64,000 nt of DNA from CAWIHS01 sp963836005 (GCA_963836005.1 CAWIHS010000005.1:558001-622000), one strand, 5' to 3'. Positions 46,610-55,621 are shown, counted from the stretch's first letter. The notes: generated by a model not told the origin, from the letters alone. Translations and numbers: made by a program.

Positions 46610-47077
46610 ATGCAATGGCATGAAGTCTTAGCAGACAAATCATTACATGATCTACCTTATAAAATTGAACTTAATGAAAAAGGATTAATAGAAATGTCTC
46701 CGGCTTCATTCATTCACAGCCTGCTGCAAGGAAGATTAACTAAATTATTGGGTAATCAATTAGAGGGAGAAGTATTTACCGAACTTGCCGTGCAAACAAC
46801 TAAAGGAATTCGGGTGCCTGACGTGTCATGGGGCTCTAAAGAATATGTACAGAAGCATCTGAATGACCTATATGCATTATCAGCACCAGAATTATGTGTT
46901 GAGATCATTTCCCCCTCAAATACACGAGAAGAGATGAAAGATAAGGTCGAATTATTTTTAGACGCAGGGGCAAATGAAGTGTGGCTGGTTACAGAGGATG
47001 GTCAGGTGACATACTATACATCCCAGGGCCAACAAGTTCGCTCAATATTCAATGTAGATTTAACCGAATTGATCTGA
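46610..47077 (+). CDS. Uma2-family (DUF820) protein
   Basis: A 155-residue protein of the Uma2/DUF820 family, which has a restriction-endonuclease-like fold. Family features are the N-terminal LIEMSPASFIHSLLQGRLTK, the RVPDVSWGSKEY segment with catalytic-type Asp, and LCVEIISPSNTREEMKDKVE with Glu and Lys. It is bracketed by two direct repeats of about 90 bases, so it may have arrived as a cassette. Biological role unknown. Confidence 0.88.
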   Translation: MQWHEVLADKSLHDLPYKIELNEKGLIEMSPASFIHSLLQGRLTKLLGNQLEGEVFTELAVQTTKGIRVPDVSWGSKEYVQKHLNDLYALSAPELCVEIISPSNTREEMKDKVELFLDAGANEVWLVTEDGQVTYYTSQGQQVRSIFNVDLTELI

Positions 47078-47093
47078 TGCTGGAAGTTACCGT

Positions 47094-47306
47094 TTGATAG
47101 ATATCGCCAAAAATCTTGGATTAAAGCGAACGAGTAGTATCCCCACAGTCATAGGAAAGTTGAAAACACAGCTCAAATTAGACAAAAATTTGAAGGATAA
47201 GATAAATAGTGCAATTATGATACTTGCCCCTCAATCAGGTCAGACCCCAACAGCCCAACAGCCCAACAGCCCAACAGCCCTTTATTCTGCTAATCAGTTA
47301 ACATAA
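47094..47306 (+). pseudogene. Uncertain remnant of a repeat-associated gene
   Basis: An open frame reads MIDIAKNLGLKRTSSIPTVI and GKLKTQLKLDKNLKDKINSA and ends in a PTAQQPNSPTA simple repeat from CCCAACAG units. The HTH-like first part may be the C-terminal end of a transposase. The same DNA recurs, degenerate, at 46443, so I regard it as a remnant. Confidence 0.45.
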
Positions 47307-47364
47307 CTTTAGACCAATAATTATTAAAATTCATAACTATAGCATTTAAAAATGAAACATTGAC

Positions 47365-47550
47365 ATGAAAAATCAAACATCTATTCCTTATGAAGGAGAC
47401 TATTTACCTTCCTCTTTGAAAAAAACAGAAAAAAAACGATGGCATGCTCCACGGATAACGCAACTAAAGGTGAAGGATACGAAAGGAGGGGCTATCGATT
47501 GTGGTTTTGAAGGTCCATGGGGCTGGCTATGTGGTAACCAAAGGTCATAG
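47365..47550 (+). CDS. Lasso peptide precursor 2 (61 aa), class III-like core
   Basis: A 61-residue precursor. The leader ends KKRWHAPRITQLKVKDTK, with aromatic-xx-Pro and Thr at -2, matching lasso leaders. The predicted core is residues 41-61: ring GGAIDCGFE closed between Gly1 and Glu9, then tail GPWGWLCGNQRS. Cys6 lies in the ring and Cys16 in the tail, so one ring-tail disulfide is expected. That is the arrangement of class III (BI-32169, G1-D9 ring, C6-C19). Trp12 and Trp14 could act as plugs. It ends Arg-Ser. It is on the plus strand, convergent with cyclase 2, so it must have its own promoter (TTAACA and TATTAA spaced 18 bases, upstream at about 47298). Confidence 0.9.
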   Translation: MKNQTSIPYEGDYLPSSLKKTEKKRWHAPRITQLKVKDTKGGAIDCGFEGPWGWLCGNQRS

Positions 47551-47573
47551 AATAATTCTGTTCTATATAATTT

Positions 47574-49475
47574 TCATTTCATCACCTCAGGTCTGAGTGA
47601 AAGCATTAAAGACATTGATGCTTCTATATCCATTACACTGGAAATCAAAGTTTGATTCAGAGTTGTCCATTTCAGCTTCTCCAACGTTTGCATCAGCTTA
47701 TCACTATCAATATAATCTGATTGTTCAGCGCTGATCTCCTCATTTATTGTAAATAAATTACAGGCGGAAATAAAAAGCGAAGCCAATTGTTCAACTCTAT
47801 TATGTTCTGCTTTTGCATTACTCCATAATATCTTTTCAGGCAGTAGCCCTTCAGCAGCCGAACGAAAGATATATCGTCCGACACCATTATTCACAAAATA
47901 CTCAGGAGGCATCCCAAGCACAAACTCTATTATTCGTTTGTCCAGTAATGGATAGCTGTATTCCAGGCGATTAGGAATAGAGGCTGATGCCCATGACTCT
48001 ATACGGCTTTGTATGTGGCCATTTTGCCAAAAAGCCAACATATGTTCTCTGATCCTTACTGGTGGCTGCATCGTAAAAACGCGAGTCTTTTTCATCTCAT
48101 GCTGTATGGCAGGCAGAAACTCTTTTTTGACAAATGGAAATGAGGGGCTTTGCAGGCAACGGTTTTTGGGCATATGACAGTATATGTTTCTTGGAACATA
48201 GATCAAAATAACATTGTGGTAGAGATGGCTGAGCATTCGTCTCATGGGACTTTTGCTTTTTTGGGATGCGATGCATTTTAGCTCTTTCAAAACTCTGATA
48301 ATTTTCCCCTGAGAGAACAGATCAGAATAGTACGACTGACCATGATATGTTGACAATTCATCCCCACCCCATCCGGAAAGGATAGTACGCGATCCTCTTT
48401 TTTGAGAGGCTTCACGTACCGGATATTCATACCAAAAAATTGCTGACTCGCCGTAAACGATCGTTCTGTTGTTCATATTGTGATAAATATCTTCTGCAGT
48501 GATAGCAACATAGTGATGCTCAATGCCTTCCGCTTCCGCAATCGTCTTGCTGTTTGACCATTCATAATGGTTAGAATCATCATCTTCTTTTGGCTCATGC
48601 AGCCAGTTGAATGCAAGCAATTTTTCGCCTTTCTCACGTAACTTTCGGGCAGCAATCACAGCGATAGTTGAAGAGTCAATTCCACCACTAAGATGTGAGG
48701 TAACAGGATAGGCAGAACGCATTCTGTCATAAACAGCCTGTTTAAGAAGTTCTCGTAATTTCTTTGCATAAGCTTTTGCATCCGGGAGTTTGATTTTTGG
48801 TGCATCTTCCAGCCTCCAATAACATAGTCTATGAACCTTGGTAGCAGAAATTGTAAGCAAGGATGCCGGAGGAAGTTTTTGAATCTCCTTAAAAAAGGTC
48901 ATCGTCGAATTGATAAGTTGTGAATTGACGATGAAATTAGCCACTGCTTCATCATTGATCTCTTTTGAGATATCAGAATATTTGGTTAATCCTTTTAAAT
49001 CATTGGCAAAGACAAAGAGCGAGTCAGTGAGATGATAATAAAAAGGCTTGATACCGATATGATCCCGAGCGCAAAACAACTGCTGTTTTCTTTCATCCCA
49101 GATCGCAAAAGCAAAATCACCGAGTAAGTATTTGGGGCACTGTTCGGCCCATTGATGATAGGCGGCTAGAATAAAATCACTGTCGGTGATCTGTGTCAGG
49201 GAACGATCATTCATACCCAGCTTTACTGCCAGTTCAGCGCGATTGTCCAGCCGGGCATCCAGGGTAATGATCAGTGAGTGCTGTTTATTGGGCAGCTGTT
49301 CGGATCTGGATTCGGGCGTGTTCCAGAGCATGCTGTGCCCAAGCGCAACCGGTCCATCATGCCACAGTCCACGCTCATCAGGTTCCCAGTATGAGATGGC
49401 ATCAAGCAGGGTATGGGCTATTGCTTTATCGACAGGTTTAGCATCGCGATTAAAAACCCCGAAAATACCGCTCAT
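47574..49475 (-). CDS. Lasso cyclase 2 (asparagine synthetase-like, C protein)
   Basis: A 633-residue asparagine synthetase homologue starting MSGIFGVFNRDAKPV. Cys2 is again missing, so glutamine hydrolysis is unlikely and lasso ring closure is the best role. The ATP site is HLSGGIDSSTIAVI (about residue 260), with YLLGDFAFAIWDERKQQLFC before it and LDKRIIEFVLGMPPEYF late. Its start overlaps the kinase-like gene as ATGA, making an operon ABC exporter - B2 - kinase - cyclase. It is only distantly similar to cyclase 1, with conserved motifs but many differences. Confidence 0.93.
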   Translation of the reverse strand: MSGIFGVFNRDAKPVDKAIAHTLLDAISYWEPDERGLWHDGPVALGHSMLWNTPESRSEQLPNKQHSLIITLDARLDNRAELAVKLGMNDRSLTQITDSDFILAAYHQWAEQCPKYLLGDFAFAIWDERKQQLFCARDHIGIKPFYYHLTDSLFVFANDLKGLTKYSDISKEINDEAVANFIVNSQLINSTMTFFKEIQKLPPASLLTISATKVHRLCYWRLEDAPKIKLPDAKAYAKKLRELLKQAVYDRMRSAYPVTSHLSGGIDSSTIAVIAARKLREKGEKLLAFNWLHEPKEDDDSNHYEWSNSKTIAEAEGIEHHYVAITAEDIYHNMNNRTIVYGESAIFWYEYPVREASQKRGSRTILSGWGGDELSTYHGQSYYSDLFSQGKIIRVLKELKCIASQKSKSPMRRMLSHLYHNVILIYVPRNIYCHMPKNRCLQSPSFPFVKKEFLPAIQHEMKKTRVFTMQPPVRIREHMLAFWQNGHIQSRIESWASASIPNRLEYSYPLLDKRIIEFVLGMPPEYFVNNGVGRYIFRSAAEGLLPEKILWSNAKAEHNRVEQLASLFISACNLFTINEEISAEQSDYIDSDKLMQTLEKLKWTTLNQTLISSVMDIEASMSLMLSLRPEVMK

Positions 49476-50356
49476 TTCACACCTTTGCTATGCTCACAGA
49501 GCGCATCATGCACTTCACCCAGACGTTCCCTGTCCCACGGCACTTTCACTCGAAACACCCGGATGCTGTTGAGCATGTTTGAGAGATATTTCAGTCGCCT
49601 GGGTTTCAGATAGGAAAACATATACAGATAATTAGGCAGCAGGGTATCAAACTTTAAAGCGCCCCTGATCTCCTCTATGCTGATCCCGGCATCACCCTCT
49701 GCACCTTCAAGTGCATAAAAGGCATGGATGGGCTTGAAACCGGTGGTGAAGTTCTGCACATGATAACCCAGCTCCTCGAACTTGCGGTAAGGCCGGTGAT
49801 ACGGATGTGAACCCACCGCCATAAACTGGCCATGCTGCATAAAAGTGGCGACTTTATCATCAGAAATCAGGCTATGCCCCTGCCGGATAAAGAAATCGGT
49901 CATGGTTGATTTGCCGCCCATGGAAGGTGCAATAAAAAGTATGGGCTTGCCTTCCGCCTCCACTGCGCCGGCATGTAAAAAATCATAACGCTCTTCCAGG
50001 GTAAAATAGAGCGGCAGCAGCAGATGAATAAACCAGAATCCCAGCAGGTTCGCATCGCCCTTTTTATCCAGCTCACAATAGATTGTCTGCTCACCGCCAA
50101 TCCAGTAAAAGCGCACTACATCCTTGACTTCGTAGCACCAGGGCTGTTCTGCTTCGCTGCCGTCAAACTCGCGATCAGAATACAGATAAACTTTACGCCC
50201 ATGCGCCTGGTAAAAAGGGAAACCGTATGTAATGGCATTTTTAAGTGCGTCTGGCGCTGTTGCAACCAGTGCAACCTCGTAGCGTACTGCGGTAGGATGA
50301 GAAAGATCCAGAGGCAAATCAATATCACTGACAATATGAGTACCATAAACGATCAT
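49472..50356 (-). CDS. HPr kinase-like protein of the lasso operon
   Basis: A 294-residue protein with the HPrK/P core: FLHAGAVEAEGKPILF, Walker A APSMGGKSTMTDFF (about residues 148-161) and HSLISDDKVATF. Homologues in lasso clusters such as paeninodin phosphorylate the C-terminal Ser of the precursor. Both precursors here end in Lys-Ser or Arg-Ser, which fits. It overlaps B2 and cyclase 2 by four bases on either side, so it is translationally coupled with both. Whether it is an active kinase cannot be proved from sequence; the P-loop Lys and the Asp pair are present. Confidence 0.85.
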   Translation of the reverse strand: MIVYGTHIVSDIDLPLDLSHPTAVRYEVALVATAPDALKNAITYGFPFYQAHGRKVYLYSDREFDGSEAEQPWCYEVKDVVRFYWIGGEQTIYCELDKKGDANLLGFWFIHLLLPLYFTLEERYDFLHAGAVEAEGKPILFIAPSMGGKSTMTDFFIRQGHSLISDDKVATFMQHGQFMAVGSHPYHRPYRKFEELGYHVQNFTTGFKPIHAFYALEGAEGDAGISIEEIRGALKFDTLLPNYLYMFSYLKPRRLKYLSNMLNSIRVFRVKVPWDRERLGEVHDALCEHSKGVK

Positions 50357-50817
50357 TCTTCCCTCCTGCCCCAGCTAAAAACTGACACCACGGTGAATTG
50401 TTCGTGTCCGGCACCACCGGTAATGATGGTATCGCCGCATTGCGTCCAGGCATGGGCCTGCATAGGCTCATCTAGTGCCTCATCTTTGGCTACCCCCAGA
50501 TAAAACCGTCCGGGAATATTGCGTTTTTTCAACATGTGCTGCGCTGCCAAAGCCTGGGCCAGACAGGCACTTTCCCAGGGTGTGTAATTGGCCGCCCGGG
50601 TAATAGCACGGCCGACAGTTTGAGCCATCAAACACTCCGGTTCAGACAGAGCAAACCGTTCTTTGGGATATTGACTATGCTCCAGGGCTGCCACCAGCCG
50701 CTTAAATGACATTGCCAACATCGCTAGACGCATGATGCCGAGCGTGACATACGCGGCTATGAACAGCTGTTTCTCTGCTCCGTCCAGAGCAGTAAATTGC
50801 TTAAACCTGTGTAACAT
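50353..50817 (-). CDS. Lasso peptide B2 protease (transglutaminase-like)
   Basis: A 154-residue B2 protein (PF13471) that removes the leader. The catalytic Cys lies in WESACLAQALAAQHML, the His in MQAHAWTQCGD and the probable Asp soon after; GRFYLGVAKDE is the usual strand before the His. The N-terminal half has a hydrophobic helical region. It works with the separate B1 protein. It is the second gene of the operon, 117 bases after the exporter. Confidence 0.93.
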   Translation of the reverse strand: MLHRFKQFTALDGAEKQLFIAAYVTLGIMRLAMLAMSFKRLVAALEHSQYPKERFALSEPECLMAQTVGRAITRAANYTPWESACLAQALAAQHMLKKRNIPGRFYLGVAKDEALDEPMQAHAWTQCGDTIITGGAGHEQFTVVSVFSWGRREE

Positions 50818-50934
50818 TTAATAGTTCTAATTCTTTAACACTCAAAGTATCATCGCCCAGCGTGTGGGTAGTTCATGTCAGATCCAGCACACATGCCACT
50901 GGAATATCCGCAGATCTCTGCCTGCCAAAGGGTA

Positions 50935-52758
50935 TCATAACTTATCACTGATGAGTCCCAGGGCCTGCATTTCTGCATACGTCCCCTGGGCCTTAATCTG
51001 CCCCTGTTCCAGTAGAAAAATAGTGTCGGCCTGTTTAATCGTCGTATGCCGGTGGGCAATAATAATCGTCGTACGACCCTGTAAAAATTCCCCGAGCGTT
51101 TCATACAACACTGACTCAGTGGCATTATCCAGCGCAGAGGTAGATTCATCGAAAATCACCACTTTGGGATCGCTTAATATCAGCCGTGCAATCGCCAGGC
51201 GTTGACGCTGACCGCCGGACAGGCGGATACCATTCTTACCAATCAGGCTGTCCAGGCCCTTTTGCAGCGAACGCACAAAATCTTCCAGCTGCGCCATGCG
51301 CAAGGCTTTATAAATAGATGCATCATCCATCTCAGCTGCCAGGGTGAGATTCATGCGAATCGTATCATTAAAAAACAGTGACTGCTGCAGCATCAAAGCC
51401 ACATTGGCGCGCACCACCGGCAGCCCAATCTGCGTGACCGGCACAGCGTCATAGAGCACTTCGCCGCTTTGCGGCTGATAAAAGCCCACCATGATCTGCG
51501 ACAGGGTCGTTTTACCGCTGCCGCTCGGTCCGATCAGCGCGACCTTTGCCCCGGCAGCGACTTTAAGCGAGACATTATATAACACTGGCGGACTCAATAC
51601 ATGGCCGGAATGATCCGCTGCTTTATTCACATGGCCATAAGCAAAGGTGATATTTTTTAATTCCAGCGACGTCGTTTTAACGCCCTTAAACGGATTCTGC
51701 AGCTGTGGATAATCCGGCTCCTGCTGCAGCTTCAACAGCGTATTGACCCGCTCAAAAGCCGGTTTACTGCTTTGATAGGAGATCACCAGCCCCATCAGCT
51801 GATTGATCGGCTGCACCAGGTTGGACAGATAAAACAGAAACGCCAGCATCATACCAATGGTCAGATCAGAATAAGCAACCGCTGCAATCCCCAGGGCCCT
51901 GAAGATATCCACTACGGTCGCGGTTAGCAGTGCCGATGAACTGTGCGCCACGGCCGCTTTATAGCCAAAATCCAGTGACGCCGTACGGATAGCCTTAGCA
52001 CGGTTTTGCAGCAGGCCGAAAAAACTGCGTTCCTGATTACTCGCCCGCACCTGCACAAAGAGTTCCAGGGTTTCATTCAGGGCTTCATGATACAGTTCAT
52101 AGGCTTCATTGTGTCGGCGCAAATACTCACCGGTCTTTTTACCGATAATGCGAGAAAATCCCAGAAACAGCGGATTGAGAATAAACACCAGCAGCGCCAG
52201 CACCCAGTTCATCCACAGCATGATCGCGGCAATCCCCAGCAGCATCAGTGCTGCACTTAAAAAAGTCGTCACTACCATGCCGGTAAAATAGCTGATGGTA
52301 TCGACATCCTGCGTCGTTCTGGCAGCGATCCTGCCCGGTTTTAACGTCTCATACTCGGCGATGGCGACCCGTTCCAGATGATGCAGCACCCTGTGGCGCA
52401 GCAAATAGCCAATTTTCTGGGTAATTTTAGTCGCGTAAAACGCCATCGCATTGGCAAACACAAACCCCAGCAAACGCAATATCAGCACCGCCGCCAGGAT
52501 AATACTGATATACTGCCAGGCTTCCCCCTGCCCCTGCCCCGGCACCGCCAGCATCATATCCATACTGCTACTCATCCTTCCCGGATGCCCCAGCAGCACT
52601 TCATCGATCAACAATGGAATCAACATGGGAATGGGCAAAAGCACCAGGGTAGACAGCACGGCATACACATTGGCATGCCAGAAATCAGCCTTTTGCGACC
52701 TGATATAGTGTAACAGCGTGCGCAAGGAGAAGTTTTTCGGATGGTAAGTATTATTCAA
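50935..52758 (-). CDS. Lasso peptide ABC exporter (D protein)
   Basis: A 607-residue half-transporter with a six-helix membrane domain (about residues 25-320) and an ATPase domain: Walker A IGPSGSGKTTLSQ, signature RLSGGQRQRLAIARL, Walker B VVIFDESTSALD and the H-loop IIIAHRHTT. There is no C39 peptidase domain, as leader removal is done by B2. It probably exports and gives immunity to the mature lasso peptide. First gene of the operon. Confidence 0.93.
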   Translation of the reverse strand: MNNTYHPKNFSLRTLLHYIRSQKADFWHANVYAVLSTLVLLPIPMLIPLLIDEVLLGHPGRMSSSMDMMLAVPGQGQGEAWQYISIILAAVLILRLLGFVFANAMAFYATKITQKIGYLLRHRVLHHLERVAIAEYETLKPGRIAARTTQDVDTISYFTGMVVTTFLSAALMLLGIAAIMLWMNWVLALLVFILNPLFLGFSRIIGKKTGEYLRRHNEAYELYHEALNETLELFVQVRASNQERSFFGLLQNRAKAIRTASLDFGYKAAVAHSSSALLTATVVDIFRALGIAAVAYSDLTIGMMLAFLFYLSNLVQPINQLMGLVISYQSSKPAFERVNTLLKLQQEPDYPQLQNPFKGVKTTSLELKNITFAYGHVNKAADHSGHVLSPPVLYNVSLKVAAGAKVALIGPSGSGKTTLSQIMVGFYQPQSGEVLYDAVPVTQIGLPVVRANVALMLQQSLFFNDTIRMNLTLAAEMDDASIYKALRMAQLEDFVRSLQKGLDSLIGKNGIRLSGGQRQRLAIARLILSDPKVVIFDESTSALDNATESVLYETLGEFLQGRTTIIIAHRHTTIKQADTIFLLEQGQIKAQGTYAEMQALGLISDKL

Positions 52759-53211
52759 AACGATGTTCCGGACAGGCTCCAGCCATATTCACTCTGCTGC
52801 TAAAAGGCCTGATAGTATACAACACAGAGAAAAAATCTGGCGATCATTATTTTACCCGCAGAGGGGTTAATGTGTAGATCCTCCACGGCCTCAGCGCTAA
52901 AGCCTGGGTTGTTCACTCAATGTTCACCCCTGGTACTTTTCAAGATGGATGATCATTATTACCCCCATCCTGGCCTTCCCCCTTAAAGAGGGAAGGAACA
53001 TAGCGTACAGATATTATAGGCAACTCAACTATTTAGAGTTGCGAGAGTATTTTTAGTATGGAAAGTACACATTTTTGTGAAGAACTCTTTTTTGCTGTCA
53101 TTGCCAAATCATCACTAAAACTGTAAAATTTTTTCCATAATTAAACACTTATACAGAACCGAATTAGATGATATTAAACTTTACGCTTTGGCGTCTATGC
53201 GAGAAAAAATT
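52759..53211. promoter_or_regulatory. Divergent region upstream of the exporter and gmd
   Basis: About 450 bases with promoters for both divergent genes. It contains a REP-like element at 52961-53000 (ACCCCCATCCTGGCCTTCCC then the facing GGGAAGG). A CAACTCAACTATTTAGAGTTG inverted repeat (20-base core AACTCAACTATTTAGAGTT) follows at about 53023. No further gene is seen. Confidence 0.5.
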
Positions 53212-54324
53212 ATGAAAAAAGCATTAATAACCGGTATAACCGGACAAGATGGCGCCTATCTGGCAGAATTTTTACTCGACAAAGGCTATGAAGTGCACGG
53301 TATAAAACGCCGCGCTTCTTCTTTTAACACCAACCGTATCGATCACCTGTACCATGATCCTCATGAAACCGGTCGTACATTTACCCTGCATTATGGCGAT
53401 CTCAGCGACTCCATGAACCTGGTCAGAATTATTCAGCAGGTTCGTCCAGATGAAATCTACAATCTCGGCGCCCAGAGCCATGTCGCCGTTTCGTTTGAAA
53501 CCCCGGAATACACGGCTGATACTGTAGGTCTTGGCGCTTTACGCATCCTCGAAGCGATACGTATATCAGGGCTGGAAAAGACCACGCGCTTTTACCAGGC
53601 GTCCACCTCAGAACTGTATGGTAAAGTCCAGGAAGTACCGCAAAAAGAGACGACCCCTTTTTATCCCCGCTCTCCCTATGCCGCCGCCAAACTCTATGCC
53701 TACTGGATCACCATCAATTACCGCGAGGCCTACGGCATATATGCCTGCAACGGCATTCTGTTTAACCATGAATCGCCCATTCGCGGCGAAACCTTTGTGA
53801 CCCGAAAAATCACCCGTGCCGTAGCAAGGATCAGCCTGGGACTCCAGGACTGCCTGTACCTGGGTAATCTGGATGCCAAACGTGACTGGGGACATGCCAA
53901 AGATTATGTCGAAATGCAATGGCTGATGCTGCAGCAGGACGAGCCGGAAGATTTCTGTATCGCCACCGGTATACAATACTCTGTCAGGGACTTTGTCAAT
54001 TATGCGGCCAAAGAACTGGGGATCACCCTGCGCTGGGAAGGCCGCGGTGTTGATGAAACAGGGACAGTAGCATCGCTGGCTAACAATAACACCCGCTTAA
54101 AGCCCGGACAGGTTATCGTCAAAGTGGACCCTCGCTACTTCCGCCCCACAGAAGTTGAAACCTTACTCGGCGATCCGACCAAAGCCAGGGAAAAGCTCGG
54201 CTGGGTCCCTAAAATCACCCTGGAAGAACTGGTTGCGGAAATGGTCAGAGAGGATTTATCCATCGCACAACGTGATGATCTGTGTCAAAAAGAAGGTTTC
54301 AAGACCTTTAACTACCATGAATAA
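53212..54324 (+). CDS. gmd: GDP-mannose 4,6-dehydratase
   Basis: Converts GDP-D-mannose to GDP-4-keto-6-deoxymannose, precursor of GDP-fucose, rhamnose or perosamine. The extended-SDR nucleotide motif is ALITGITGQDGAYL. The segment GIKRRASSFNTNRIDHLY binds NADP, and the catalytic Tyr and Lys are in PRSPYAAAKLYAYW. The C-terminal RYFRPTEVETLLGD is typical. I choose the ATG giving MKKALITG (370 residues); an ATG 15 bases earlier is possible. It is coupled to the next gene through TAATG. Confidence 0.95.
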   Translation: MKKALITGITGQDGAYLAEFLLDKGYEVHGIKRRASSFNTNRIDHLYHDPHETGRTFTLHYGDLSDSMNLVRIIQQVRPDEIYNLGAQSHVAVSFETPEYTADTVGLGALRILEAIRISGLEKTTRFYQASTSELYGKVQEVPQKETTPFYPRSPYAAAKLYAYWITINYREAYGIYACNGILFNHESPIRGETFVTRKITRAVARISLGLQDCLYLGNLDAKRDWGHAKDYVEMQWLMLQQDEPEDFCIATGIQYSVRDFVNYAAKELGITLRWEGRGVDETGTVASLANNNTRLKPGQVIVKVDPRYFRPTEVETLLGDPTKAREKLGWVPKITLEELVAEMVREDLSIAQRDDLCQKEGFKTFNYHE

Positions 54325-55283
54325 TGGCTAATATGAAAACCGCATTGATCACTGGCATAACGGGACAGGATGGTGCTTATCTTTCTGATCTGCTACTGAA
54401 AAAAGGTTATAGAATGATGGGTCTGTTCCGCAGCAAAGATAGCATCAATACCAAAAGGCTGGCATATCTGGGCATTACCGCAGAGATCACCTTTGATTTA
54501 TGCGATATGCTTGATATCACCAATATCATCAATATCTTCAATAAGTACCGCCCTGATGAAGTCTATAATCTCGCCGCCCAAAGTTCAGTCGGTGGATCTT
54601 TTAATCAGCCCATTGGTACTTTAAATTTTAATATTATTTCCGTCGCCAATCTTCTGGAAAGCATCAAAATCATCGATACCAGTATCAAATTTTACCAGGC
54701 ATCCAGCAGTGAGATGTACGGACATATCAATACCCTGCCGCTGCTGGAAAATTCTATCTTTCACCCTGTGAGTCCTTACGGGATTTCCAAGGCATCCGCC
54801 CACTGGATCACCGTCAACTATCGGGAATCATTTGGCCTCTTTACCACCTCCGGGATCCTGTTTAACCACGAATCCTATTTGCGCGGTGATAATTTTATTG
54901 TCAAAAAAATCATCCGCAGTGCTTTAGAAATCAAGCAAGGCAAGAGAGACGTACTGGAAGTGGGCAACATCGATATTAAACGGGACTTTGGTTATGCGCC
55001 CAAATATGTCGAAGCCATGTACCTCATGATGCAGCATGACAAGCCGGATGATTACATCATTGCATCCGGCAAATCGGTGAGTATTCGTGAGATCATCCAC
55101 TATGTGTTTGACCAGGTGGGCGTGTCTAAAGACAAGATTGTGATCAATAAAGCCTTTTTCCGCCCCAATGAAATAGTCGATATTTACGGCGACGCCTCAA
55201 AAGCCAAATCACAACTGGGCTGGCAATATGATATGTCATTTTTTGACGTACTGGATATCCTGATCCAGGAAGAACAGGCTTAA
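54324..55283 (+). CDS. Second GDP-mannose 4,6-dehydratase-like SDR enzyme
   Basis: A 319-residue extended SDR closely related to Gmd: ALITGITGQDGAYLSDLLLK, then YNLAAQSSVGGSF, the active-site YGISKASAHW and the C-terminal AFFRPNEIVDIYGD. It lacks the GxxGFVG motif of GDP-6-deoxymannose reductases, so it is a Gmd paralogue and not an obvious Rmd. It may be a dehydratase with another substrate or a partner subunit. TAATG overlap with gmd shows cotranslation. It is likely to supply the exopolysaccharide. Confidence 0.85.
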   Translation: MANMKTALITGITGQDGAYLSDLLLKKGYRMMGLFRSKDSINTKRLAYLGITAEITFDLCDMLDITNIINIFNKYRPDEVYNLAAQSSVGGSFNQPIGTLNFNIISVANLLESIKIIDTSIKFYQASSSEMYGHINTLPLLENSIFHPVSPYGISKASAHWITVNYRESFGLFTTSGILFNHESYLRGDNFIVKKIIRSALEIKQGKRDVLEVGNIDIKRDFGYAPKYVEAMYLMMQHDKPDDYIIASGKSVSIREIIHYVFDQVGVSKDKIVINKAFFRPNEIVDIYGDASKAKSQLGWQYDMSFFDVLDILIQEEQA

Positions 55284-55621
55284 AAAACAGGCTCGCGCAA
55301 AGGCGCAAAGGAGAGCTTTGAGGTTTTGCGCCGTATAGGCGCTCAAAAAAAATCTTTTGCCTCCCTCCACGTATCTGATAAGCAGCATTTAATCCTCTAC
55401 CCCTTCCCCCTGACCCCCCTCCTGACCTCCCCCCTTAAAAAGGGGAGGAACAAATGGTGCAATGCTGGAGATGTTACTAAAGGCCTTGAACTACTGGATA
55501 AACTCGATGCTCACTTTTCTAAAGGCTATTTACCCCTCCCCCCTTAAAAACTCTTCTTTGCGCCTTAGCGTCTTTGCGCGACAAAAATGCTTTTCATCGC
55601 CTGCCGCTTTTAGCTTAAAAA
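55284..55621. repeat. Repeat region with one partial 193-bp unit
   Basis: GCGCAAAGG-type motifs occur at about 55290-55335 and 55552-55585. Between them, 55413-55545 is one partial unit of the 193-bp repeat with the CCCCTTAAAAAGGGG palindrome and the antitoxin-tail segment (TTACTAAAGGCCTTGAACTA). No intact gene. Confidence 0.8.

Noticed and set aside
47365..47550. Alternative core of precursor 2 starting one residue later with an eight-residue ring to Glu
   Set aside because: It would move Thr from -2 to -3, against the strong lasso rule, so Gly41 is preferred as Gly1.
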